DNA from: Chitinophaga niastensis
Lineage (GTDB): Bacteria; Bacteroidota; Bacteroidia; Chitinophagales; Chitinophagaceae
Direction of reading: 5' to 3'
Assembly: GCF_003014755.1 (NCBI RefSeq)
Contig: NZ_PYAW01000006.1
Span: 124,001 to 188,000 of the forward strand
DNA: 64,000 bases
Below are positions 33,237 to 42,197 of this stretch, in pieces. How positions within the stretch are numbered: the first letter of the stretch is position 1; each line of letters starts with the position of its first letter. Both the position numbers and the translations under genes were made by a program. Below the pieces are notes generated by a model. The model ran no database searches. It was not told where the DNA came from and saw only the letters and a list, made by a program, of their open reading frames with translations.

Positions 33237-36200
33237 TCATTTTTTTACATAAGCAGCATACCAGCCAAGGCTCTCTGGTGGCGCACCCTGATCAGGGTTG
33301 CCAAAGAGGAAGAAGCCAATATTGCCTCCTGGTGGAAACGAAAGACTGAGCAGTTTTACTGCAATATTGTTGATCTTCATCAGATAGGCTGCCTTACCGG
33401 GACCGCTGCCATCCGCCAGGGATAAGGATACGGAGCCGATGTTCAGTTTTAGTACACCCTGCAGACTGAAGAAAGGCGCCTGCGGATTTACATCAGGGAG
33501 CTTCAGTGCGGCAGCAGTGCCACTGCCGCCTACATTCCACGCAGCGAGGAAGGTAGTGTTGAAACCTGCCGCTGACGCCAATGCGCCCAGTGTGCCCATA
33601 TTGAGTGTGAACACGAGTCCATACCAGTCACCTGAAATACCTTCCTGTGGCTGGTTAATCCATTGTGTTACGTTCAGGAATCCCTGAGATGCAGGCGTAT
33701 TGTCTTTGGAGCCGGTGGTCATACCAGTGAGCTGTAGCGGGAAATGCCTGTACAGGCTATCATTGCGGGCGGTGCTCTGACCTATGTCTACGGAAAGATG
33801 ACTGATGTCGAAGCGGAAAGTACGTGTGGACGGTGTTTCCAGCGGAAAGTCCATGTCGAGGTTCAACCCTGCACAGGCAATACCGGCACTGCCCGGCAGC
33901 ACATTCACTTCACTCCCGAAAGAGAGTATATCAAAATCACTGAGCTTGTTGAAGTTGATGAATCCCCAGCAAGAGAAGACCGACTGCACGATGCCCTGAC
34001 CGCCGCTTTGTGGCACAGTGGTGCTGAAGGACGCTTTCTGTATTTCTACATCCTGCATAATCGTGCTGTCAAGAAAGATGAGATTGTCATCTGTACTCAC
34101 AAACGTATACGCCGGAACGCCATTGTGATTTTCACAGGCGCCGCGCAGTATCACGAGGTTGCCCCGGTTCTCTGCTTTTGTTTTCTCACCGAAAAGCCGG
34201 TTGATGGTAAGTGCTATATTGCTATTGAAATTCACCACCTTCGCATTGTTGAATAGCACTTTGAGATTGAGCACCCTGAAATCATAATCCACGTCTGTAT
34301 TGATCACCGCCTCTTTCTTGTATTTTTCGACTGATTGTCCGAGGGAAACAAACACCTGGTCTTCATAATCAATCAAACCAAACAGGGCGCTCACGGGCAA
34401 CATGGATAGTGCGCCGTTATCATTGTGCACTACGCTCATGTCTATGCCAAAATGGTGCGCATTGAACCGCTGCAGGTCGATACCTGCAAGCAGACCCTGA
34501 AGTGCTGCAGGGAAATGTTGCACATCCACTTTGATAGCAAGCGCGAGAACGCCCTGCCACTGTGGGTCTGTAGCCGCTGTATAGAATTTATAGTAGTTGT
34601 TGTCCTTATTCACCAGGTAATTATCAATACCTGTTTGCACATACTGCTGTATCCATGTTGATAATAATTCGAGTCCATTGTTGTCCGTCATGTTAAACTG
34701 ATCCGCCATCGTCCATCCCTGTGGATTGCTGATATGATCTGTCAGTGCACCGTTACGGAATTTGAAGATCAGCACATTGTTGAACTGACCATATACATTC
34801 TGCTGCGGCACATCCAGTATAAAAGGCCAGCCGTCCATATACATTTCATTGCTGAAGGAGCCAAGTACAGGAGTGCCGTCAACAGTAGGATTGAAAGAAA
34901 TAACGTTGAACAGTTGATTGGTCTGTAAGGCGCTTTGTAAGGTATGTCCCAGATCGCTGAAGAAAAGTTTGTAGAGGGGCGACATGTTGCCATCACTCTG
35001 CAGATACTGATTGCTGGCCAGTTGCAGTAAGTTCCAGACGCCGCTTGTTTTGTCGGCTTCGATATAAAAGCCTTGTGGGCTTGTGCCCGGTACAATATCA
35101 GCGGCTGCAGTTTGCATAGATCTGCGTGCCTGCATCAATTGTTGCTGCTGGCTCGTGCCGATTACATTTTTGCGTTGCGCACTGATGATCTGTAACTCGT
35201 ATTGTTGAAGGTCAGTAAGTACATTGCTGGAAGTAGCGGCGCCATAGGAAGTCATCGGGAATACGATTGTTTGGGAGAGCGCTCCTGCATTGGGTGTGAA
35301 ACTGCCTAGTACTTCCTTATCTGTAAACACATCCTGATCAGCCGCAAACAGGGAAGCGCCTACCGGTTGTGCATGATAGATAACGGCGGCATTGCTGCCA
35401 GTGCCTTGCTGCATGGTGGCCCATGCAGTCTGGTAGCTGTTGTTGAGCAAGGGAAGCACCTTACCATTCTCATCCAGGTTGGGGGATCCTGCTAATGGAA
35501 ACCGGTCTGCATATGCAGGTTGTTTTGGTGTGAAACATAGCAGATCGCCGGTGCTGCCATTCACTTCTGGTGTGAAGCTCACACTCTCTGTGCCGGCGAG
35601 GCCATTCATGAAGCGCATCTGTTTGTTGCTGTCGAGATAGGGAGCATATTTGCTGTCCAGTACCAGCGTGAAATTGCCGGATGGTATGAGATACCAGGAC
35701 AGTATATCGGCGGCATCCCGGTGGCTGAATACGAGCAGGGCGCTACCGGGACCGGGATAGTTATCAGTACCATTGATGGAAGACAGATTGACCACAGGTT
35801 TCATCTGCAACGGATAACCATAATCAGCGGTATAATAAGTATTGAATAAGGTAGGATTGGAGACAAGGGAATTAGAATTGATGGTTTGTCCCAGCAAGGC
35901 AAAGTAAGTTCCTGTCTTATGCATGTTCATCATATCCACAGGATTGATACTTGCCTGGCAGAGTAGCAGGTCATTGAGATTGCCGTCTGGCGCAAGCGGA
36001 TAGCGGATTGTACAAAGGGAACCATCTGCTGTGCTGTTATAGAAATATTTTATGCTGAGGTCATAGGTTACAGCGGTAAAGTCACGGGCCAGGTTAAAGC
36101 CGATGACAAAGCGCAGGCATCCTCTGCCAATACCGGTAAACGGGAGCACCAGCGGCAAAGGTTGCGTAATGGTGCTGGAAGCCACGCTGTTGGCCGTCAG

Positions 36201-36683
36201 GATGAGTTGTGTAGGAACATCATTGATGTTAAGCAGCAGACGGTCGTTGTCGCTATCAACGGAAAAATAGGTATTGCTGGAACCTATGTACAGTGTTGCA
36301 TAATTGTGGCCGAAGCTGAAGTTCACTTGCTGCTTGATAGCAAAACCTTTATTGTATTGTGTCAGGAGCAATCTTGTTACATTAGCGGATGAAAGGGCAT
36401 CATTGGGGGAATTGAGCCACAGGATTGCATTATCAGGTATCCCACCGGAAATGAACTTAATATAGGTCCATATATTCTGTACCAGCGTATCTGCACTGAT
36501 GGAAGGTGCGTTGTTGGCAAAAAGATAATAGCCTTTGATGACAGCAGTATCGCTGAGGCTGAGGGTGTCTTTGCCGGGGGATGTACCTGATGCCAGCACA
36601 AAGGCACACCAGCCGTTATCTTCAGGAGTGGTGTATAGTGATGTATTACCTGAATGTGTGTTGCTGAATGCAAGGGTGCTCAT
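33237..36683 (-). CDS. Large beta-rich protein of unknown function (1148 aa)
   Basis: Start chosen at the ATG at 36681-36683 (MSTLAFSNTHSGN), 13 bases after the preceding stop; a longer frame to 36767 would overlap the upstream gene by 71 bases. No signal peptide. The sequence is rich in strands and Asn/Ser loops (ATLYIGSSNTYFSVDSDNDR, LGSFSNEMYMDGWPFIL, DYDFRVLNLKVLFNN). The C-terminal ~300 residues have the same LxLxxGSVSLSLADGSG-type beta pattern as the 2861-aa protein, so the two may share a fold. The ending GWYAAYVKK is of no known family. It likely works with the giant protein. Confidence 0.75.
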   Translation of the reverse strand: MSTLAFSNTHSGNTSLYTTPEDNGWCAFVLASGTSPGKDTLSLSDTAVIKGYYLFANNAPSISADTLVQNIWTYIKFISGGIPDNAILWLNSPNDALSSANVTRLLLTQYNKGFAIKQQVNFSFGHNYATLYIGSSNTYFSVDSDNDRLLLNINDVPTQLILTANSVASSTITQPLPLVLPFTGIGRGCLRFVIGFNLARDFTAVTYDLSIKYFYNSTADGSLCTIRYPLAPDGNLNDLLLCQASINPVDMMNMHKTGTYFALLGQTINSNSLVSNPTLFNTYYTADYGYPLQMKPVVNLSSINGTDNYPGPGSALLVFSHRDAADILSWYLIPSGNFTLVLDSKYAPYLDSNKQMRFMNGLAGTESVSFTPEVNGSTGDLLCFTPKQPAYADRFPLAGSPNLDENGKVLPLLNNSYQTAWATMQQGTGSNAAVIYHAQPVGASLFAADQDVFTDKEVLGSFTPNAGALSQTIVFPMTSYGAATSSNVLTDLQQYELQIISAQRKNVIGTSQQQQLMQARRSMQTAAADIVPGTSPQGFYIEADKTSGVWNLLQLASNQYLQSDGNMSPLYKLFFSDLGHTLQSALQTNQLFNVISFNPTVDGTPVLGSFSNEMYMDGWPFILDVPQQNVYGQFNNVLIFKFRNGALTDHISNPQGWTMADQFNMTDNNGLELLSTWIQQYVQTGIDNYLVNKDNNYYKFYTAATDPQWQGVLALAIKVDVQHFPAALQGLLAGIDLQRFNAHHFGIDMSVVHNDNGALSMLPVSALFGLIDYEDQVFVSLGQSVEKYKKEAVINTDVDYDFRVLNLKVLFNNAKVVNFNSNIALTINRLFGEKTKAENRGNLVILRGACENHNGVPAYTFVSTDDNLIFLDSTIMQDVEIQKASFSTTVPQSGGQGIVQSVFSCWGFINFNKLSDFDILSFGSEVNVLPGSAGIACAGLNLDMDFPLETPSTRTFRFDISHLSVDIGQSTARNDSLYRHFPLQLTGMTTGSKDNTPASQGFLNVTQWINQPQEGISGDWYGLVFTLNMGTLGALASAAGFNTTFLAAWNVGGSGTAAALKLPDVNPQAPFFSLQGVLKLNIGSVSLSLADGSGPGKAAYLMKINNIAVKLLSLSFPPGGNIGFFLFGNPDQGAPPESLGWYAAYVKK

Positions 36684-36696
36684 AGTACTCAGCGGT

Positions 36697-37149
36697 TTAT
36701 GGTTTTTGCAGGCATGGTGGTGAGATGTCATTGACATACCACGCTGCCAGCAGACCTTTGAAAACAAAACTTCGGTTGTTGCTGTATACGCTGTAACTGA
36801 AATCGCCGTTCAGTATGCCCGGCATATCAGGCAGTAAAGGCAACATTTTCAGTAAACCTCTGGCACGTCCTGTCCCCAGCTCCAGATCAAAAATATATGT
36901 GCTGTTGGTAGGGGTTAGCTTGCACAGGCCCGCCAGCTGTGTGTTCAGCAGCAATACACAGGTGACGGCATTACCGCAGCTGTCGATCTTATATATTATC
37001 TGCAGGTCACCCAGGATGCGTTGTGAGCATTTTCCGGGAGTAGAAAGTACAACAGTGAGGCAATCAGCTTTGGGTTGTTGAGCGTATAGGAGTGAGGAGA
37101 CAAGCAACAACAGGATAGCACCTGTTGTTGCTGTTGTTTTTACAGGCAT
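36697..37149 (-). CDS. Small secreted Cys-containing protein
   Basis: A 150-aa protein with a signal peptide (GAILLLLVSSLLYAQ, cleaved near 24). The mature part has six Cys (DCL, GKCSQ, DSCGNAVTC, GLCKL, PPCLQ), which could form disulfides in the periplasm. It contains ELGTGRARGLLKMLPLLPDM. I do not recognise a family. It is the second gene of the operon, between the 128-aa protein and the 1148-aa protein, with 13-base gaps on both sides. Confidence 0.65.
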   Translation of the reverse strand: MPVKTTATTGAILLLLVSSLLYAQQPKADCLTVVLSTPGKCSQRILGDLQIIYKIDSCGNAVTCVLLLNTQLAGLCKLTPTNSTYIFDLELGTGRARGLLKMLPLLPDMPGILNGDFSYSVYSNNRSFVFKGLLAAWYVNDISPPCLQKP

Positions 37150-37162
37150 CTATCTTATAATA

Positions 37163-37549
37163 TTAATGATGCTCCTGTTTTTCCTTTGTTTTAGCTTTAG
37201 CTTTATCACCCGCATCGCCAGTAGCCGTCCAGTCGGCAATGGAGGCTGAGTAAGGGGTCTCGTTTTTTCCTTGTTGATCGGTAGCGGACCCTTCTGCGAA
37301 AACGCTGCCATCAACGAATTGCGAAGCTGCGATGAAGGTGGCCTTTTCAAGCGTTACGACCTGTTGTCCTCTTTTATAAGTTACAGGGCCTGCAGTAGGC
37401 TGAACAGGTGAAAGGGTTACCTGGCCGAGTTTTCCGGCGGCAGACATGAATTGTACTACTGCTACCTGCATGTTTGATTTTATGCTGACAGTGGTGACAG
37501 TGTAAACGGAGTTTACCAGCGGTGTCGTCTGTACATAAGGGAAGCCCAT
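37163..37549 (-). CDS. Small protein, first gene of the giant-protein operon
   Basis: A 128-aa protein without a signal peptide. Strands alternate in residues 10-95 (VYTVTTVSIKSNMQVAVVQF, GQVTLSPVQPT, GQQVVTLEKATF), and the tail is a lysine/alanine-rich helix (DAGDKAKAKTKEKQEHH). Family unknown. It is preceded by a 14-bp palindrome at 37651, a probable operator. Confidence 0.6.
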   Translation of the reverse strand: MGFPYVQTTPLVNSVYTVTTVSIKSNMQVAVVQFMSAAGKLGQVTLSPVQPTAGPVTYKRGQQVVTLEKATFIAASQFVDGSVFAEGSATDQQGKNETPYSASIADWTATGDAGDKAKAKTKEKQEHH

Positions 37550-37650
37550 AGTGATAGAATTTAAATGGTTAAGAAAAATTGGGTTTGATTACAATAGTAA
37601 AGGTAGGGTGGTTGTTATTCTACATAACCCGTATTTATCCCGTCAGCCAT

Positions 37651-37664
37651 GCGTAATATTACGC
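37651..37664. promoter_or_regulatory. 14-bp perfect palindrome, putative regulator site
   Basis: GCGTAATATTACGC lies between the LuxR-type gene and the operon it precedes, ~100 bases before the first start codon. LuxR/NarL-family regulators bind inverted repeats of this size, so it is a candidate site for the adjacent regulator. Confidence 0.5.
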
Positions 37665-37686
37665 TTGTTCTGTCTGTTTTTTTTCT

Positions 37687-38337
37687 TTATACTTCCACCA
37701 TATTCTGCCGGATAGCATACACAACAATGCCCGCAGTGCCGCGCACATTCATCTTTTCCATGATCCGCAACCGGTAGCCTTCTACGGTTCTGTTGCTAAG
37801 ATCCAGCCTGGCGGCTATTTCTTTGGTAACCATATCCTGGCATATCAGCTGAATGATCTGTTTTTCACGCACGCTGAATATCTCCCGCTGCATTGAAGAA
37901 CGTGGCGCAGAAAAAAGACGCATCGCCTGTGATGCAATAGCACGGCTGTAATAAGGCTTCCTGTTGTATACATCATGAATGGCTTCCAGTATCTCCAGCC
38001 TGTCGCATTGCCTGAGCAGAAAGCCCTGCACGCCGGCCTGCAACATGCTGCCCAGCATCGGCACATCGTCCAGCAGTGATAATGCAATGATGTTTACGTT
38101 CGGCAGCGTTTTGGGCACATATTGCAGTACCGTTGTGTTGTCGCCAATATCAAATGTGGGATCAGTGAGGAGAATGTCTGGTTGTAGTATAGTAAGCGCG
38201 GAAGTAAGCTCGTTGCCATCAGTCGTGGTTCCCAGGAGATCTATATCTGGTGCGGTCTGCAGAATATGCGAAAGCCCTTCAAGATATACTTCCTGGCGGT
38301 CAGCAACGAATAGGCGGATAGGATAGTAATGTTTCAT
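37687..38337 (-). CDS. LuxR/NarL-type response regulator (atypical receiver)
   Basis: A 216-aa regulator. The receiver domain (residues ~6-125) has a phospho-acceptor candidate Asp in DILLTDPTFD (~54-63). The conserved Lys of the receiver (usually in GFLLK) is replaced: the sequence reads GFLLRQCD. The LuxR helix-turn-helix at ~150-210 is intact: FSVREKQIIQLIC, TKEIAARLDLSNRTVEGY. No sensor kinase gene is nearby. It is upstream of, and codirectional with, the 37549-21725 operon with a 137-base gap and may switch it on. The altered Lys suggests phosphorylation-independent or unusual signalling. Confidence 0.88.
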   Translation of the reverse strand: MKHYYPIRLFVADRQEVYLEGLSHILQTAPDIDLLGTTTDGNELTSALTILQPDILLTDPTFDIGDNTTVLQYVPKTLPNVNIIALSLLDDVPMLGSMLQAGVQGFLLRQCDRLEILEAIHDVYNRKPYYSRAIASQAMRLFSAPRSSMQREIFSVREKQIIQLICQDMVTKEIAARLDLSNRTVEGYRLRIMEKMNVRGTAGIVVYAIRQNMVEV

Positions 38338-38811
38338 ACGCGATGCGATTCCCAGTCAATGTATTTCCTGGGCTGGTTATTTTGAGTAAGTGGCTCCTGA
38401 CTTATAATCTTGCATGCATACCGTCTGAAGGAGGTGGCTTCATTATATTATCCGGTTTGTTGAGCATGTCTTTTATCTCTGTAGAGACACTGCAATAAAG
38501 ATAAGGGAATTTTCATTATCGCATACCGGGAAAAATAACGGTTGATAAGAGCCATTTAGTTATTGGATTAAATACCACGTATAACAGACTTACCAGATGC
38601 ACTCGAAGCGGCAACTTCTTATAATAACGATTGATGTTATGCTTCAAGCCCGCATCCCGGATCACTACCGGGTATTGAAATATTGAAAGGATTAAAGGAC
38701 ACTTGAAGTACAATAAAATAGTGTTTCCCGTTAGTAGATGTCTTTTTCTCGAATCGCTCATTGTGTTGGGAATTGAAGTACTTCCCATCGGTCAGGCAGC
38801 GGTTTCGCAAG
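38338..38811. other. Intergenic region upstream of the regulator
   Basis: About 470 bases between the regulator start and the IS. Short minus-strand frames exist but look unlike real proteins. It should contain the regulator promoter; TTATCTTTATTGCAG near 38490 (minus strand) is a weak candidate. No RNA or repeat was recognised. Confidence 0.4.
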
Positions 38812-39765
38812 TTAAGAAACATTCGGACTTTGGCAATGGGTATGACTGTAGTTGCTGATGCCTGATAGAATTTCATCTGCTGATACAGTTGTACTCTTTG
38901 CCAAAGTAGCCCCCCGCAGGGGTTGTGGCTTATTGATACCAGTATAGATCTCTATGGGTGTTTTATAGTCGAGTGACTGATGGAACCGCTGCTCATTATA
39001 AAACAGAAAAAATCTCCGCAAACCCTTTAGTAACGCCAGTACATTGTCGTACTTCAACCGGTACAGGTGTTCGTACTTGACCGTCCTCCACAATCTCTCG
39101 ATGAAGATATTATCAATCGCACGTCCTTTGCCATCCATGCTAATACGCACTCCCTGCCCTTTTACTTTTTTCGTATAGGCGTCAGCGGTAAACTGGCTTC
39201 CCTGATCTGAGTTAAGTATTTCTGGCTTGCCATATGTATCCACAGCGCTTTGCACGATATCAATACACCATTCTGCTGTCATCTGATTGTTCACTCCCCA
39301 GCCAACCACAAACCGGGAATACATATCTATCACGGCGCACAAATACATAAAGCCATCCTTCATCGGCACGTATGTGATATCAATCTCCCACACATGATTC
39401 GGCCTGGTCACTTTTAAACCAGTGAGCAGATAAGGGTATTTTAAGGCGACAGGATTGGGCCTGGTTGTTCGTGGCTTACAGTATACGGTTTTCCATCCGA
39501 CGACCCGCATAAGCCTGCGAATGCGTTTCTCGTTGACCTGGTAGCCCAGCTCACGAAGCAGTATGCGCAAACGCAGCACACCGTAAAATGGTGTGTTCAT
39601 GTACTGTTCGTCCAGTACACGCATGATGGCGAGGTTCTCTTGGCTCTCGCCTATTGGCCTGTAGTAGACATTGCTGCGATGGATGGAATACATCTTGCAT
39701 TGCGCGGCGATAGATAGTTGCGGATGGCAGCAATCGATCAGCGCCATCCGATCTTTCAGCGGCAC
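38812..39765 (-). CDS. IS3-family transposase OrfB (DDE integrase core)
   Basis: A 317-aa transposase. HTH_21 region at residues ~50-95 (YGVLRLRILLRELGYQV). The rve/DDE core has Asp in HVWEIDITYVPM, Asp in LNSDQGSQFTAD and Glu in FIERLWRTVKYEHLY. The ending SLDYKTPIEIY is typical. A GTG at 39765 overlaps the orfA stop (TAG at 39767-39765) by one base; in vivo the protein is normally made by -1 frameshifting from orfA on the A9 run. Confidence 0.92.
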   Translation of the reverse strand: MPLKDRMALIDCCHPQLSIAAQCKMYSIHRSNVYYRPIGESQENLAIMRVLDEQYMNTPFYGVLRLRILLRELGYQVNEKRIRRLMRVVGWKTVYCKPRTTRPNPVALKYPYLLTGLKVTRPNHVWEIDITYVPMKDGFMYLCAVIDMYSRFVVGWGVNNQMTAEWCIDIVQSAVDTYGKPEILNSDQGSQFTADAYTKKVKGQGVRISMDGKGRAIDNIFIERLWRTVKYEHLYRLKYDNVLALLKGLRRFFLFYNEQRFHQSLDYKTPIEIYTGINKPQPLRGATLAKSTTVSADEILSGISNYSHTHCQSPNVS

Positions 39766-40047
39766 TATCGCAATTTTTTTTTAAGCTGCACATTTTCCAT
39801 TGTGAGCTGCCCGATAGTCATCTGCAAATCATCGATCTCCTTTTGGCAATCATCATAAGCCTCAGTTTTACCTTTTGTAAAAAGCATCACTGCGTTATCG
39901 CGCACTATGTTACGCCAAAGGTTAACCTGAGTTTTATTAATCTTATGCTTCTGTGCAACTGCTTCGGCAGTGGTTAGTTGGGAAAGCGCGCCCAGCGATA
40001 CTTTGGCCTTGAAGTCAGGAAGGTAGATTTTCTTTGTTTTTTTTCAT
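39765..40047 (-). pseudogene. IS3-family OrfA, frameshifted near the start
   Basis: After an ATG at 40045-40047 comes a run of eight A. In that frame translation stops within 11 codons. If the run had seven A the frame would continue as a normal ~90-aa OrfA: KIYLPDFKAKVSLGALSQ, TTAEAVAQKHKINKTQVNLW (helix-turn-helix), then a leucine-zipper-like tail DLQMTIGQLTMENVQLKKK. No other in-frame ATG, GTG or TTG lies upstream before a stop. Either a real mutation, a sequencing error in the homopolymer, or a case rescued by slippage. Confidence 0.8.
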
Positions 40048-40180
40048 TTAAACAGGTTAGTAAGTGATTAAGAGTATCACTACCTGTCCGATTTTAGGGG
40101 AGTATTATACCACTCATTAGGCGTAGAGGAACGAATCAGTAATGTAAAAGCGAACAATACTAACCTTTCAAACTTCATTT

Positions 40181-40369
40181 ATGAGTATTAAATCCCAACC
40201 AGTAAACATCTTACTTGAATTGCATACTGACTTTTCCAAGTTACCGGTTCTCTTTCGGGAGCGTGTTTGTGAGGAATGTAATTATAGTACTCCTACTTTC
40301 TACAGGAAGATGAGGGGAATGGATAGGCGGGTTGAGGCAAGTCATCTGCAAGACAAAAAATATCGCTAA
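40181..40369 (+). CDS. Small hypothetical protein
   Basis: A 62-aa frame: VNILLELHTDFSKLP, FRERVCEECNYSTPTFYRKM. It resembles short Bacteroidota proteins I have seen with the pattern C-x-x-C-x-x-S-T-x-T-F-Y-R-K; the family has no name known to me. It may be truncated, since relatives seem longer. It lies just beside the IS end. Confidence 0.45.
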   Translation: MSIKSQPVNILLELHTDFSKLPVLFRERVCEECNYSTPTFYRKMRGMDRRVEASHLQDKKYR

Positions 40370-40377
40370 TTTTAGAG

Positions 40378-40454
40378 TAGTCAATCACAAGTAGTTACGT
40401 ATAATTACTTGATAATAAGATACTTAAATACACCTGATTTTTTGTGATTGACTA
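40378..40454. repeat. Nested inverted repeats
   Basis: TAGTCAATCACAA (40378-40390) is the exact reverse complement of 40442-40454. Inside lies a second imperfect palindrome, CAAGTAGTTACGTATAATTACTTG (~40388-40411). It sits between the small protein and the AT-rich hydrolase gene, where it may be a terminator or the end of a small inserted segment. Confidence 0.75.
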
Positions 40455-40505
40455 GCTTTTCTTCATAAAATTAATTGAACTCAGGTTACTAAGAAAATAA
40501 AACAC

Positions 40506-41975
40506 ATGACATTAAAAACTTTTCCCTTCATCCTTAGTGCTCTTCTTTTTTTTCAAAATTCAATTTCTTCAAAATTATTTGCACAAACAGAAAGCCCAAT
40601 TTCAAAAGAACTTGAAGATAAAATTAAACAAGTTGAAAATAATTTAGTTCCTTGGGTAAAAGATCAAGATAGCTTAAAATTTTCCATTAAGGACAGGATG
40701 GCCAAGTACAATATAAATGGATTGAGTATTGTGGTCATAAAAAATTATAAAATAGAATGGGCAAAAGGTTATGGCTGGGCAAATGTTGAGAAAAAACAAC
40801 CAGTTACAACAAAAACATTATTCCAAGCTGGATCAATAAGTAAATCATTAAATGGGGTTGGCATATTAAAATTGGTTCAAGACAAAAAATTAGATTTAAA
40901 TGTTGATATAAATAATTATTTAATCACGTGGAAATTCCCTTATGACTCTTTATCAAAAAACAAAAAAATAACAATTGCAAATCTTTTAAGTCATACTGCA
41001 GGTTTATCGGTTCATGGCTATGGTGGCTATATGAAAGACGAGAACATTCCTTCAATCTACGATATACTAGATGGCAGAAAACCTGCAAATTCGGAGGCTG
41101 TGCATTCAATTTATGAGCCAGGAAAAATTTCAGAATACTCCGGTGGAGGCATAACAATATCCCAATTGATATTAACTGATATAACCAGGAAGAAATATGA
41201 GGATTACATGTGGAGCCAGGTATTAAAACCTATGGGAATGACTCAAAGTTTTTTTAATCAGCCTCCACCTGAAAGCAAAAAAAACTTGTTAGCATCAGGA
41301 TATCTATCTGATGGGAAAGAAATGGTTGAAGGAAATTATAATATTTACCCTGAAAAAGCGGCTGCCGGACTTTGGACTAATCCAACTGACCTGGGCAAAT
41401 ACGTTATTGAAACACAACTGTCTTTAAAAGGAAAATCTAATAAAGTCCTTTCTCAAGAGATAACCAAATTAAGACTCACCCCTTACATAGATCATGAAAG
41501 CGGTTTAGGAGTATTTATAAAACAAAAAGGAGATGAAAAATATTTTACACATAGCGGAGGAACAAAAGGATTTATATGTGAGTATATAGGAAGTTTTGAA
41601 AATGGAAATGGGGTTGTTGTAATGACCAATTCCGGAAATCCTGGAATCTCTACAGAAATCATTAATAGTGTCAGTATTGTTTATGAATGGACGGGCTTTT
41701 ATAATCCAACTATAAAAAAAACAATTTCATTATCAGATGCTGTGATGCAAAAATACATAGGAGAATATATGTGGCATGGAAAATCTGTATCTATCCTAAA
41801 GGAACAAAATGAATTATGGTTAAATGCTCCTGTTAAAAGCAAATTGTATTTCACTTCTGATTATGATTTTTATATAAACGAAAAAGAAATGGATTATAAA
41901 TTCATTGAAGATTCAAATGGTTTTGTAAATGGATTTAATGATACAAATAATATAAAAGTTGAAAAGATCAAGTAA
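40506..41975 (+). CDS. Secreted serine hydrolase, class C beta-lactamase fold
   Basis: A 489-aa exported protein with a signal peptide over 1-~27 (SKLFAQ). Beta-lactamase/PBP-fold motifs: S-x-x-K as SISK (Ser110, Lys113 in FQAGSISKSLNG), Y-S-G at 211-213, and HSGGTKGF as the third motif (H-x-G in place of K-T-G). The C-terminal ~100 residues form an extra lipocalin-like beta domain common in these hydrolases. It could be an esterase, a D-amino-acid peptidase or a beta-lactamase. The gene is clearly more AT-rich than its neighbours and uses A/T-ending codons, so it was probably acquired. Confidence 0.85.
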   Translation: MTLKTFPFILSALLFFQNSISSKLFAQTESPISKELEDKIKQVENNLVPWVKDQDSLKFSIKDRMAKYNINGLSIVVIKNYKIEWAKGYGWANVEKKQPVTTKTLFQAGSISKSLNGVGILKLVQDKKLDLNVDINNYLITWKFPYDSLSKNKKITIANLLSHTAGLSVHGYGGYMKDENIPSIYDILDGRKPANSEAVHSIYEPGKISEYSGGGITISQLILTDITRKKYEDYMWSQVLKPMGMTQSFFNQPPPESKKNLLASGYLSDGKEMVEGNYNIYPEKAAAGLWTNPTDLGKYVIETQLSLKGKSNKVLSQEITKLRLTPYIDHESGLGVFIKQKGDEKYFTHSGGTKGFICEYIGSFENGNGVVVMTNSGNPGISTEIINSVSIVYEWTGFYNPTIKKTISLSDAVMQKYIGEYMWHGKSVSILKEQNELWLNAPVKSKLYFTSDYDFYINEKEMDYKFIEDSNGFVNGFNDTNNIKVEKIK

Positions 41976-41989
41976 AAGACAGAAATTGG

Positions 41990-42019
41990 AAAAGGCTACT
42001 GAAAATCAGTGGCCTTTTT
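41990..42019 (+). terminator. Terminator after the serine hydrolase
   Basis: AAAAGGCTACTGA pairs with TCAGTGGCCTTTT across an AAA loop, with T-tract. Confidence 0.8.
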
Positions 42020-42197
42020 ATTTTGGTCGAACTTTTTCAGCGCATACGCTTTTAGCTTACCTTCCTTTACAAAGAACAACATGTCTTTGCAAAAACAGGC
42101 CAATTTTTACTACACTATTTTGCTTTTTCCAGCCAATTATTCACATTTGGAGCACCTTTGTAATGACGGCGTTGAACGATGCAACTCAGACCCTGGC

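Larger units (their letters stand above)
38812..40105 (-). mobile_element. IS3-family insertion sequence
   Basis: Two overlapping minus-strand frames (orfA, orfB) of an IS3/IS150-type transposase. Ends are not firmly located: ATTCGGAC near 38819 and AATCGGAC (reverse complement of GTCCGATT near 40090) might be parts of the terminal repeats. An A9 run at the end of orfA (T at 39774-39782 on the plus strand) is a likely -1 frameshift site giving the OrfAB fusion. OrfA is broken near its start, so this copy may be immobile. Confidence 0.8.

Noticed and set aside
21725..37549. Contractile injection system or phage tail cluster
   Set aside because: No sheath, tube, baseplate, spike or AAA ATPase gene is present; only the large size of two proteins recalled such clusters.
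38516..38788. A 90-codon minus-strand ORF
   Set aside because: It has no family pattern or good start region and lies in the promoter region of the regulator.
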